A stretch of 64,000 nt of DNA from positions 25,389,896-25,453,895 of the forward strand of contig OZ024808.1 in the NCBI GenBank assembly GCA_964017045.1, written 5' to 3'. The DNA is from Omphiscola glabra (lineage: Eukaryota; Mollusca; Gastropoda; Lymnaeidae). The first letter of the stretch is position 1. Each line of letters starts with the position of its first letter. Shown in pieces: positions 44,301 through 46,660 of this stretch. The notes beneath the pieces were generated by a model that was given only the letters and a program-made list of their open reading frames with translations, was not told the DNA's origin and did not search any database. Both the position numbers and the translations under genes were made by a program.

Positions 44301-45950
44301 TTTCTTGTGTTGTCTTGTCTGCTGAAGAAAGCATCCTGCCGAGACATCCTTTTCATTGTTCCGTCTTTTTGTCAAGCAAAAACTTATTTTGTTTCACTAT
44401 TTATTTACTTCACAAGGCTTGAATGCAGCCAGCACAACGCCCCCCGCCCCACCCCACCCCCGGTATATTACACAATAAATTCTTTACGAACAAAAGTTTA
44501 GGAATTTTAGCAGATTTTTTTGCACACATTTAAATAAAGCAAACTCTGTGTATTGACTACACATCAGAAGTAAATAGCTGTGCAGTTTATTTCAATATTA
44601 AACTAAGAAAAGTAGACCACATATTTTTAACTAAGAAAGCTGGAATATATCAAACTACAAAAACTGGACCATATCAAACAAAGAAAAGTTTAAACTAAGA
44701 AAATTTGAAAAGAAAATCTAATGAATTAAAAATAACAATTGAGTTTTACTTTCATACCAACCCTTTTAAATGTTGTGTGGAATGACTACAATAAATGCAT
44801 GCTCTCAGCTTTTAGGGACTATATGATCACACATTCATACTTTGATGTTCATTGATTCCTCTCTTAACAATATTACTATATCAATTTAGTTATCATTATT
44901 ATTGTTATAGTTTATACCCCGCTGTACTTTTTCGTCATGAAATAAATTAATATGCAAAATGATTTTATTTTTAATATCATTATTTTTTTTTTAATGAACA
45001 CGAAAGTAAAAATGTCCATTCTCCTCATCCAGCCGAGGCCCGTGGAATAGAAAATCTTGGATTTGTTCCAGTTGTCTTGAGGGAGGAGAGAAAGAGCTAC
45101 AGTTACCTGGATGTTCCCCGATTATCAACCATCAGTGATGATACGATTTCTGTTACGGTAGGTTTTTTTTAAACATAGGCTGGTGGTCATACAACAGCTG
45201 GGAACATTTTGACAAACCAGACGTTTTGCCGGGTTAGAAACCAATAGAAAAGCATTTCAATGAAAATGGGGTTGTTTTAATTTTCAAAAATACAATGTTG
45301 TAGTAATAGCAGGGTGTTGCTTACGCACGGACTCGTACAGAATGTACTTTATCTGCACAAATGTACGCATGAGAAAGAGCCAGGCGGATAGGTTAGTTAT
45401 AAAAAAAAAGATCACCTCCCTCTTTGTTGTATTTTTGAAGTCACTAAAATTGTTAGAATGTTTTTGCATAACAAGCAGTCATTTCAATCTGTTTCATTAA
45501 GGAACTAAATTAACATCAGATATTAAAAGTCCTTTTTCTATAGGATTTTTACTAAAAACAAAAAAATGTTTGCCCTCACTTTCACAATCCAGATAGTATA
45601 CGCATGTGTAATTCAAAATATCATAAACCATAATTATTTCATGAAGAACTTAGAAGGGGTCATGTTATTATGTGTTGCTATTATTTACGTATATCAATTT
45701 CAAATGCCCAAAATGCACCACTTTTAAAATGTGTTCGGTTGACATTATTTCGTCAAAAGAATTTTTTTTTTTTTAAAAAATCCAACAGTCTGACACGCTG
45801 AAGCGTCGCAACAGAATGCGCAGTGACAGTGCTGCAGCAATAGCTGTCCTGAAAACCAGTCAGTCCATGATTTCATCAACTGACACTGACATACTTGTGG
45901 AGAACGAAATTGAGTCTGAGGTCATTTTTAATGAGAGAACTGTTTTGTGA
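7924..45950 (+). CDS. Multi-exon IgSF/FN3 type I transmembrane receptor (8 Ig + 5 FN3), complete coding model of 30 exons
   Basis: This is a predicted cell-surface adhesion or guidance-type receptor of 1590 residues. The order is signal peptide (1 to about 26), Ig1 29-125, Ig2 126-230, Ig3 231-328, Ig4 329-424, Ig5 425-515, Ig6 516-611, Ig7 612-701, Ig8 702-794, FN3 domains 795-895, 896-1000, 1001-1099, 1100-1204 and 1205-1298, a transmembrane helix at about 1341-1363, and a cytoplasmic tail to 1590. Each Ig unit has the Cys...Trp...Cys core, and most have the D-x-G-x-Y-x-C motif before the second Cys. The FN3 units show the conserved Trp and the L-x-P-x-x-x-Y motif. All 29 junctions have GT/AG sites and matching phases, and the spliced length is a multiple of three. 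Domain-boundary introns are phase 1, and several domains are split by an internal intron. The family is recognised but the orthologue is not: the domain counts differ from those I know for Dscam, contactin, DCC, Robo, L1CAM, sidekick and nephrin. Untranslated exons upstream were not located. Confidence 0.9.
8224..8417. mobile_element. MITE-like dispersed element, family B, copy 1 (intron 1)
   Basis: About 190 bp with imperfect terminal inverted repeats (GGCTAATTCAGACTA against TAGATAATTCA-type ends). It has an internal AGGTTTAGGG tract and a conserved core CACGGTCGTGGCAACCAAAA. A second copy sits in intron 11. Confidence 0.65.
8971..9167 (-). mobile_element. SPIN-like non-autonomous hAT element, copy 1 (intron 1)
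   Basis: A 197-bp element with ends CAGTGGTTCTCAACC and GGTTGAGAACCGCTG. It is flanked by an 8-bp duplication with one mismatch (GTCTATGT/GTCTCTGT). It is reversed relative to copies 2 and 3. Inner blocks GGGGTCGCGACCC and GATGGTCTTAGGCGACC are as I recall for SPIN. It has no coding capacity. Confidence 0.88.
9425..9550. repeat. Direct duplication, 66 bp x 2
   Basis: Two near-identical units of AACAAGAACTTCGATCACAG in intron 1. Confidence 0.85.
9615..9842 (+). pseudogene. LINE 3' end fragment (C-terminus of retrotransposon ORF), decayed
   Basis: The plus strand reads GRRRGRQRKRWEFDIKEGTG, then LKLGDAVGGAKN, stop, EEWRRIVF, a degenerate match to the C-terminal tail of many invertebrate non-LTR retrotransposons. 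The internal TGA stands where CGA (Arg) would be expected. A short (ATG)n microsatellite follows at 9828-9842 as a 3' tail. It lies in intron 1, about 85 bp before exon 2. Confidence 0.7.
9927..10217 (+). CDS. Exon 2: Ig domain 1
   Basis: A whole Ig domain in one 291-nt phase 1-1 exon. The acceptor is tttcag and the donor gtaagt. The core is LVLSC, then YQW, then LGIYTCVVS. Several N-x-S/T sites are present (NQS, NGT, NNS, NVS). Residues 29-126. The 41-bp minisatellite of intron 2 begins about 30 bp after the donor. Confidence 0.9.
10251..10740. repeat. Minisatellite in intron 2, 41-bp unit (12 copies)
   Basis: The unit has CCCCCTGAATAATAAGGGCA. Copies are almost identical, suggesting recent expansion. 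It begins about 30 bp after the exon-2 donor. Confidence 0.95.
10808..11174. repeat. Minisatellite in intron 2, 25-bp hairpin unit (about 15 copies)
   Basis: The unit is CTTGGCCATTATTGCCAAG plus CTCATA. CTTGGC and GCCAAG are complementary, so every unit can form a 6-bp stem and neighbouring units can pair with each other. Confidence 0.95.
11360..11387. repeat. (GT)n microsatellite in intron 2
   Basis: Uninterrupted GT dinucleotides, about 14 repeats. Confidence 0.95.
11458..11558 (+). CDS. Exon 3: Ig domain 2, first half
   Basis: The acceptor is gttacag and the donor gtaaat. The exon encodes the A to B strands, with the first Cys in VVLTCVTG, and leaves in phase 0. The frame read past the donor soon stops, which supports this donor. 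Residues 126-159. Confidence 0.8.
12661..13292. repeat. Minisatellite in intron 3, 73-bp unit (about 8.6 copies)
   Basis: The unit includes AACATCATGTTATGTCACAA. The inner copies are nearly identical. The rest of intron 3 (11559-12650) is AT-rich with no gene signal. Confidence 0.95.
13605..13715. repeat. Minisatellite in intron 3, 14-bp unit (TCATTGTTTAAAAG)
   Basis: About eight units, ending within 12 bp of the exon-4 acceptor. The TTGTTT units may stand in for the polypyrimidine tract. Confidence 0.9.
13726..13939 (+). CDS. Exon 4: Ig domain 2, second half
   Basis: The acceptor is atatcag, directly after a 14-bp tandem array. The exon starts in phase 0 with VQWLRNG, supplying the core Trp, and carries the second Cys in LYGMYGCMAINK. 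The donor gtaggt leaves phase 1. The loop before the second Cys departs from the usual D-x-G-x-Y. Residues 160-231. Confidence 0.85.
13985..14150. repeat. Dispersed repeat copy, family A (intron 4)
   Basis: Shorter copy of the repeat at 6766-7150: AAATCTTCGGAAGGC, CCCACTTCCCGTC, ACTTGGCACATAGA, AAAACCAGTTTTT. Confidence 0.6.
14440..14820 (+). pseudogene. LINE 3' fragment, CR1/L2-like C-terminus
   Basis: The frame at about 14469 reads VPPKQWNSPPLHIRNIPTIT, then AFK, close to the P-K-LWNSLP-x-x-IR tail seen at the end of CR1/L2-type reverse transcriptases. It then goes out of frame. The fragment is followed by an (ATAATA)n tail at 14800-14822. It lies in intron 4. Confidence 0.65.
14850..15178. 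repeat. Minisatellite in intron 4, 19-bp unit (AGCTCAGTGTCATAGCAAT)
   Basis: About 17 units, some shortened to 17 bp (CATAGCATAGCTCAG). Confidence 0.92.
15215..15445. repeat. Minisatellite in intron 4, 37-bp unit
   Basis: About six units with CATGTGCCCTTCAAGGATCA. The flanking units are diverged. Confidence 0.9.
15802..16095 (+). CDS. Exon 5: Ig domain 3
   Basis: A single 294-nt phase 1-1 exon. The acceptor is ccacag after a pyrimidine tract and the donor is gtaagt. The core is LILSC, VMWYVD, then DEDSGNYSCLAVNSVG, a textbook I-set ending. Residues 231-329. Confidence 0.92.
16305..16560. repeat. Minisatellite in intron 5, 11-bp unit (ATACCTATAAT)
   Basis: About 23 variants of CCTAAAATATA/CCTATAATATA fill the intron to within 10 bp of the exon-6 acceptor. 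Confidence 0.92.
16569..16856 (+). CDS. Exon 6: Ig domain 4
   Basis: A single 288-nt phase 1-1 exon. The acceptor is ctgcag, preceded by an 11-bp ATACCTAAAAT-like array. The core is VVLRC, VTWYKD, then LSDRGQYFCVAFNS. Residues 329-425. Confidence 0.92.
16937..17160. repeat. Intron 6 (TTTATGG)n-type array, telomere-like in parts
   Basis: Mixed TTTATG and GGTTTATG units drift into GGTTTAGG near 17125-17150. They are not exact TTAGGG repeats. Confidence 0.85.
17543..17696 (+). CDS. Exon 7: Ig domain 5, first part
   Basis: The acceptor is catgcag. The sequence begins GPPIMTVPP and has the first Cys in LSLTCLVDG and the Trp in NNSWFFE. I chose the donor gtatgt at 17697, leaving phase 2, because it is the one that joins in frame to exon 8 (VV|KRGQELW). 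Residues 425-475. Confidence 0.8.
17905..18285. repeat. Minisatellite in intron 7, 17-bp unit (GGGAAGTTAAAATCCTT)
   Basis: About 21 units with short AAGTT duplications. Confidence 0.92.
18349..18467 (+). CDS. Exon 8: Ig domain 5, second part
   Basis: The acceptor is tttctaaag, a weak AAG site. The exon encodes KRGQELWISDIG and the second Cys in EGRFTCVATNLFG. The donor gtgaga leaves phase 1. A 17-bp minisatellite ends about 65 bp upstream. Residues 476-516. Confidence 0.85.
18540..18835. repeat. Repeat in intron 8, 40-60 bp units
   Basis: About six units of CAGCCATTACTAATGATTGT with a variable spacer. A larger duplication is visible: 18548-18640 resembles 18722-18810. Confidence 0.88.
18911..19024 (+). 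CDS. Exon 9: Ig domain 6, first part
   Basis: The acceptor is tcaccag after a short (TA)n run. The exon encodes VPPTSLQPIGN, the first Cys in LSIHCYVV and the Trp in IQWYF. The donor gtaagt leaves phase 1. Residues 516-553. Confidence 0.88.
19125..19690. repeat. Minisatellite in intron 9, 17-bp unit (GACACTGTAGCTGAAAT)
   Basis: About 32 units, some shortened to 14 bp by loss of TGT. Confidence 0.95.
19705..20035. repeat. Minisatellite in intron 9, 26-bp unit (AAATGGAGATCTTGATGTCT)
   Basis: About 12 units, ending about 40 bp before the exon-10 acceptor. Confidence 0.93.
20073..20246 (+). CDS. Exon 10: Ig domain 6, second part
   Basis: The acceptor is ttccctag. The exon encodes NGSKLGLN and the second Cys in HAGNYLCVGSNEAG. 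The donor gtattt leaves phase 1. It lies between a 26-bp array upstream and a 19-bp array downstream. Residues 554-612. Confidence 0.88.
20312..20785. repeat. Minisatellite in intron 10, 19-bp unit (GGATAGTTGTTGAAATGCT)
   Basis: About 25 units. A central block of ten carries the variant GGATATTTGTTGAAGTGCT, which shows spread of a variant within the array. Confidence 0.95.
21238..21353 (+). CDS. Exon 11: Ig domain 7, first part
   Basis: The acceptor is tttccag. The exon encodes VAPTIAQTSKNLTP, the first Cys in LSLTCHSQG and the Trp in MYWMYN. The donor gtgagt leaves phase 0. It is too short to stand out as an open frame and was found from splice signals plus the Ig pattern. Residues 612-650. 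Confidence 0.88.
21577..21748. mobile_element. MITE-like dispersed element, family B, copy 2 (intron 11)
   Basis: Shares ATTATAAAAGTTCACGGTCG and GGCACCAATT ends with the copy at 8224-8417. The imperfect terminal inverted repeats are TTCAGACTATTGGTGCCA and its partner TGGCACCAATTGTCTCAA. Confidence 0.65.
21928..23105. repeat. Minisatellite in intron 11, 20-bp unit (ACTGTTGTATCACCCTGGTG), about 59 copies
   Basis: A 1.2-kb array with variants ACTGT/ACTGG and CACCC/CACAC/CACTC. The register is strict (three units per 60 bases) with no indels. Confidence 0.97.
23158..23311 (+). CDS. Exon 12: Ig domain 7, second part
   Basis: The acceptor is ctttcag, about 55 bp after the end of a 1.2-kb 20-bp array. 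It enters in phase 0 and encodes LSVTLPQNS, then WANSGQYTCVAQNSVG. The donor gtaaca leaves phase 1. Residues 651-702. Confidence 0.9.
23876..24154 (+). CDS. Exon 13: Ig domain 8
   Basis: A single 279-nt phase 1-1 exon. The acceptor is tatacag and the donor gtgagt. The core is YVLSCSASG, LQWTH, then KNDSGLYECWANSSAG. This is the last Ig domain before the FN3 series. Residues 702-795. Confidence 0.92.
24408..24655. repeat. Tandem triplication in intron 13, 65-80 bp unit
   Basis: Three copies of ATTCTAGACTTGTAAAGAAT. The middle copy lacks an internal AATCCTA stretch. Confidence 0.9.
24690..24835. repeat. Minisatellite in intron 13, 29-bp unit
   Basis: About five units of TTGTCATGATATCAGGACTA, just upstream of exon 14. 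Confidence 0.9.
24916..25048 (+). CDS. Exon 14: FN3 domain 1, first part
   Basis: The acceptor is ggtgtcag. The exon encodes GPPSPPVLVSAVP, the FN3 Trp in YLTWQW and FQVSYWE. The donor gtaggt leaves phase 2. Residues 795-838. Confidence 0.88.
25849..26018 (+). CDS. Exon 15: FN3 domain 1, second part
   Basis: The acceptor is gtttag. The exon encodes LKPGTEYVFSVSAVNDAG, the typical FN3 E to F strand motif with its Tyr. The donor gtaatg leaves phase 1. Residues 839-896. Confidence 0.9.
26171..26311 (+). CDS. Exon 16: FN3 domain 2, first part
   Basis: The acceptor is cttgcag. The exon encodes GPSVPVNLKVKNV, the Trp in ATLTWEQP and LYQLIYTK. The donor gtaagt leaves phase 1. The 2.7-kb intron that follows holds a LINE fragment, a foldback element and a hAT MITE. 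Residues 896-942. Confidence 0.9.
26752..27345 (-). mobile_element. 5'-truncated LINE (C-terminal reverse-transcriptase tail), intron 16
   Basis: The minus strand has an intact frame of more than 190 codons with no start of its own: GGSDADVRSRIGKARSAF, VLLYGAETWK, RWRWIGHTLRKP, then KRKRGRPKNTWRRELE and WKILVDGLCPRRGKKA. This is the conserved C-terminus of RTE-like endonuclease/reverse-transcriptase LINEs, by recall. A (AAG)n tail follows the stop, at 26752-26764. It is antisense to the receptor gene. The absence of stops suggests a recent insertion. It ends at the foldback element next to it. Confidence 0.85.
27357..27722. mobile_element. Foldback element with a copied exon-19 splice acceptor in its loop (intron 16)
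   Basis: Two arms of about 143 bp (27357-27499 and 27580-27722) are imperfect inverted repeats. GATTAAATAGACACGG pairs with the CGTGTCTATTTAATC end, and ATTAAACGTTTCGGCA with its counterpart near 27632. The 80-bp loop (27501-27580) is not element sequence: it copies 30309-30388, the end of intron 18 and the first 32 bases of exon 19, with one mismatch (27571 G for A). Confidence 0.85.
27723..28789. other. Intron 16 remainder, no gene recognised
   Basis: AT-rich. The plus-strand open frame at 28050-28313 has no start context, domain or splice support. A short purine-rich repeat (GAGGAGATAAGAAGATGGTC) lies at 28590-28695. Confidence 0.6.
28790..28999. mobile_element. Non-autonomous hAT-like element with exact 8-bp target duplication (intron 16)
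   Basis: A 210-bp element with ends CAGTGGCGTAGCGAG and CTACGCCACTG. It is flanked by CTGCTAGT at 28782-28789 and 29000-29007. Inside are tandem AATACCTTTTTAGCGCCCCC units. It sits 43 bp upstream of exon 17. Confidence 0.9.
29050..29223 (+). CDS. Exon 17: FN3 domain 2, second part
   Basis: The acceptor is tatttcag. The exon encodes LSPLRPYTQYNGQVRAAN, the L-x-P-x-x-x-Y motif of FN3. The donor gtaagt leaves phase 1. It starts only 43 bp after the end of a hAT insertion. Residues 943-1001. Confidence 0.88.
29563..29652. repeat. Minisatellite in intron 17, 14-bp unit (GAGACCTTTAGATG)
   Basis: About seven identical units. Confidence 0.92.
29770..29840 (+). CDS. Exon 18: FN3 domain 3, first part
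   Basis: A 71-nt exon. The acceptor is cctatag and the donor gtcagt, phase 0. It encodes KPTLPPQFVQLNAVD and the Trp in VKVTWQ. Residues 1001-1024. Confidence 0.85.
29945..30070. repeat. Minisatellite in intron 18, 16-bp unit (CGAATGGATCAAACAG)
   Basis: About eight nearly identical units. Confidence 0.92.
30357..30582 (+). CDS. Exon 19: FN3 domain 3, second part
   Basis: It enters in phase 0 after attttacag with QLPVFAQNGP and carries LFPWRLYTVQMYAVNVAGNG. The donor AATAG|gtaggt leaves phase 1 and is itself the first unit of a 33-bp tandem array. The acceptor junction, including 32 exonic bases, is duplicated at 27501-27580 inside a foldback element. Residues 1025-1100. Confidence 0.9.
30572..30703. 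repeat. 33-bp array that repeats the exon-19 donor (4 copies)
   Basis: The unit TTTACCAATAGGTAGGTCTT starts inside exon 19 and spans the donor. Units begin at 30572, 30605, 30638 and 30671, so GT donors in the same context recur every 33 bp. Use of a later donor would include an in-frame TAG. Confidence 0.95.
30832..31062. mobile_element. Non-autonomous hAT-like element (intron 19)
   Basis: Ends CCAGGCCTGCAC and GTGCAGGCCTGG are inverted repeats. Inside are CGGCCCGCAGGCC and TTGGCCCGCAC. The flanks TATCTAAT and TCTCTAAG match at 6 of 8 positions, a decayed target duplication. Confidence 0.7.
31149..31219 (+). CDS. Exon 20: FN3 domain 4, first part
   Basis: A 71-nt exon, the same size and phases as exon 18. 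The acceptor is gtttcag. It encodes APVTPPTDLKATAN and the Trp in LTLTWK. The donor gtttgt is phase 0. Residues 1100-1123. Confidence 0.85.
31632..31762 (+). CDS. Exon 21: FN3 domain 4, middle
   Basis: The acceptor is ccctctcag. The exon encodes VTSYRIQFRVLGSTAWQ. The donor CTCTAGA|gtaagt leaves phase 2. The end of the exon plus the donor is repeated once 22 bp downstream. Residues 1124-1166. Confidence 0.85.
31752..31795. repeat. 22-bp duplication of the exon-21 donor
   Basis: TACACTCTAGAGTAAGTTGA occurs at 31752 and again at 31774. Both contain CTAGA|gtaagt. Confidence 0.95.
31909..32250. repeat. 49-bp array that repeats the exon-22 acceptor context (about 7 units)
   Basis: Each unit contains TTCTCTTGTGGCATCAGTCT. 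The true exon-22 acceptor (CATCAG|TCT) lies in the last, internally deleted unit. Six upstream units keep a pyrimidine-containing CATCAG|TCT sequence. Confidence 0.9.
32238..32350 (+). CDS. Exon 22: FN3 domain 4, end
   Basis: The acceptor is ttcatcag, in the last truncated unit of a 49-bp array. The phase-2 join gives TLDLLQPWTWYECQVAAFT, the FN3 L-x-P-x-x-x-Y motif. The donor GGCG|gtaaac leaves phase 1. Residues 1167-1205. Confidence 0.82.
32615..32758 (+). CDS. Exon 23: FN3 domain 5, first part
   Basis: The acceptor is atttcag. The exon encodes VPGPVNALFYSVA, the Trp in ITISWQPP and LIGYQVSF. The donor CCAAAG|gtgaga leaves phase 1 and is the first unit of a 32-bp array with ten more near-copies. 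Residues 1205-1252. Confidence 0.88.
32749..33096. repeat. 32-bp array that repeats the exon-23 donor (11 units)
   Basis: The unit GTGTCCAAAGGTGAGACTAG begins in exon 23. Units recur exactly every 32 bp from 32749 to 33069. The real donor reads AAG|gtgaga, while the ten copies read ATG|gtgaga. Confidence 0.95.
33097..33793. other. Intron 23 remainder
   Basis: AT-rich sequence with no repeat or coding signal that I can support. Confidence 0.6.
33794..33931 (+). CDS. Exon 24: FN3 domain 5, second part
   Basis: The acceptor is ggtttag. The exon encodes LDPDVTYNISIAAMNEAGKG and ends in RVRT. The donor gtaagc leaves phase 1. Residues 1253-1299. Confidence 0.88.
34680..35045. repeat. Dispersed repeat copy, family A (intron 24)
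   Basis: Shares ATTCCCAATGACTACGCTAA, TTTGGTGCGTAATATTTTC and GTGTAAAAAATATTCGG with 6960-7130. Confidence 0.6.
35196..35429 (+). CDS. Exon 25: juxtamembrane stalk and transmembrane helix
   Basis: The acceptor is ttccacag. A polar stalk of about 42 residues precedes a 23-residue hydrophobic helix at residues 1341-1363, with small residues near its start (AAIVAGSIVG). A stop-transfer cluster KYRRKLR follows, which sets an extracellular N-terminus. The donor gtaaga leaves phase 1. Residues 1299-1376. Confidence 0.92.
35430..37133. other. Intron 25, AT-rich, no other gene seen
   Basis: Long AT-rich sequence. A direct duplication of about 50 bp (AAAGGCTCTGCATCTCATAG) is at 36560-36665. Confidence 0.6.
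37134..37174 (+). CDS. Candidate alternative cytoplasmic exon (41 nt)
   Basis: The acceptor is tgatttcag. After the phase-1 donor of exon 25 it reads EYHAYFNQGYTTQV, a tyrosine-rich segment. The donor gtaggt is in phase 0. It cannot splice to exon 26, where a phase-0 join gives an immediate TAA, but it fits exon 28 or exon 30, both phase-0 entries. Without splicing it runs to a stop at 37205-37207, with AATAAA at 37504, so it could also be a terminal exon. This is inferred from splice signals and phase only. Confidence 0.45.
37972..38168. repeat. (AATACAAAATACAG)n repeat in two blocks (intron 25)
   Basis: Blocks at 37972-38029 and 38128-38168 share AATACAGAATACGGAATACA, separated by about 100 bp. 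Confidence 0.85.
39031..39076 (+). CDS. Exon 26: cytoplasmic tail
   Basis: A 46-nt exon. The acceptor is tttttacag and the donor gttagt. Entered in phase 1 directly from exon 25 it encodes NTDTENADPVNAYR and leaves phase 2. The match of both phases supports it despite its size. Residues 1377-1391. Confidence 0.7.
39590..39809 (+). CDS. Exon 27: cytoplasmic tail, Ser/Asn-rich
   Basis: The acceptor is ttttcag. The exon encodes PLESALSTPFTPSVVVTDYS and then a low-complexity Ser and Asn run (SSSSSSKNYNNNNN). It is probably disordered. The donor gtagat is in phase 0. Residues 1392-1465. Confidence 0.82.
40095..40640. repeat. Minisatellite in intron 27, 24-bp unit (TTGGGAGAGATTGTTTAAAT), 23 copies
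   Basis: A strict 24-bp period, so one frame stays open on each strand for the length of the array. The translations are repeats, not genes. Confidence 0.96.
40745..41200. repeat. Minisatellite in intron 27, 16-bp unit (GAGGAGACCTTACATA), about 28 copies
   Basis: Nearly identical units with rare GCGGAGACC variants. Confidence 0.96.
41858..42070. repeat. Minisatellite in intron 27, 32-bp unit
   Basis: About seven units of AACAGAAGTGGTCTTAGACT. Confidence 0.93.
42185..42275 (+). CDS. Exon 28: cytoplasmic tail
   Basis: The acceptor is aatacag, in a poor pyrimidine context. It enters in phase 0 with VASKTLTIPKISVSNAYTKL and DESYASAAQ. The donor gtgaga leaves phase 1. A 35-bp minisatellite starts about 80 bp after the donor. 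Residues 1466-1495. Confidence 0.8.
42355..42895. repeat. Minisatellite in intron 28, 35-bp unit (about 15 copies)
   Basis: The unit has GTGGATTGTTACATGTTGTA. Variants alternate (GTAGTGGTACAA, GTGGTGGTACCA). Confidence 0.95.
43450..43605. repeat. Direct duplication, 75 bp x 2 (intron 28)
   Basis: CCAACCTGGCCACCCATGAG occurs at 43458 and 43533 with flanking identity. Confidence 0.92.
43845..44170. repeat. Minisatellite in intron 28, 12-bp unit (GACCCACATACT)
   Basis: About 27 variable units. The Asp/Pro/His/Thr frame across it is a repeat artefact. Confidence 0.93.
44223..44356. mobile_element. Small foldback element (intron 28)
   Basis: Arms AAAAGAATGTCTCAGCAGGA (left) and TCCTGCCGAGACATCCTTTT (right), with TTCTTCAGCAGACAA/TTGTCTGCTGAAGAA, are inverted repeats around an AT-rich loop of about 40 bp. 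Confidence 0.75.
45033..45157 (+). CDS. Exon 29: cytoplasmic tail
   Basis: The acceptor is catccag. The exon encodes EARGIENLGFVPVVLREE, then SYSYLDVPRLSTISDD. YLDVP is a possible SH2-type tyrosine site, by motif only. The donor gtaggt is in phase 0. Residues 1496-1537. Confidence 0.82.
45789..45950 (+). CDS. Exon 30: C-terminus and stop
   Basis: The acceptor is ccaacag. The exon encodes SDTLKRRNRMRSDS, a basic patch, then an acidic end VENEIESEV and FNERTVL before TGA at 45948. The last residues T-V-L fit a class I PDZ ligand. Residues 1538-1590. A 42-bp minisatellite begins about 15 bp after the stop. Confidence 0.85.
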   Translation, partial: SDTLKRRNRMRSDSAAAIAVLKTSQSMISSTDTDILVENEIESEVIFNERTVL

Positions 45951-45964
45951 TTTTTACTGATTTG

Positions 45965-46660
45965 CTACAGGGCTTAGACCATCCTTGTCTGACTTTAGCT
46001 GACAGGGGACAGCACCCAGACCATCATTGTCTGACTTCAGCTGACAGGGGACAGCACTCAGACCATCATTGTCTGACTTGAGGTGACAGGGGACAGAACT
46101 CAGACCATCATTGTCTGACTTCAGCTGACAGGGGACAGCACCCAGACCATCATTGTCTGACTTCAGCTGACAGGGGACAGCACTCAGACCATAATTGTCT
46201 GACTTGATGTGACAGGGGACAGCACTCAGACCATCATTTTCTGACTTCAGCTGACAGGGGACAGCACTCAGACCATCATTTTCTGACTTTCAGCTGACAG
46301 GGGACAGCACTCAGACCATCATTGTCTGACTTGAGCTGACAGGGGACAGCACTCAGACCATCATTATCTGACTTGAGGTGACAGGGGACAGCACTCAGAC
46401 CATCATTGTCTGACTTGAGGTGACAGGGGACAGCACTCAGACCATCATTGTCTGACTTGAGGTGACAGGGGACAGCACTCAGACCATCATTTTCTGACTT
46501 CAGCTGACAGGTGACAGCACTCAGACCATCATTGTCTGACTTGAGCTGACAGGGGACAGCACTCAGACCATCATTATCTGACTTGAGGTGACAGGGGACA
46601 GCACTCAGACCATCATTGTCTGACTTGAGCTAACAGGGGACAGCACCCAGACCATCAATC
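45965..46660. repeat. 3' UTR minisatellite, 42-bp unit (about 16 copies)
   Basis: The unit has AGACCATCATTGTCTGACTT. It starts about 15 bp after the receptor stop codon, so it should be transcribed into the mRNA unless removed. GGTGACAGGGGACAG and AGCTGACAGG variants are interspersed. Confidence 0.93.
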
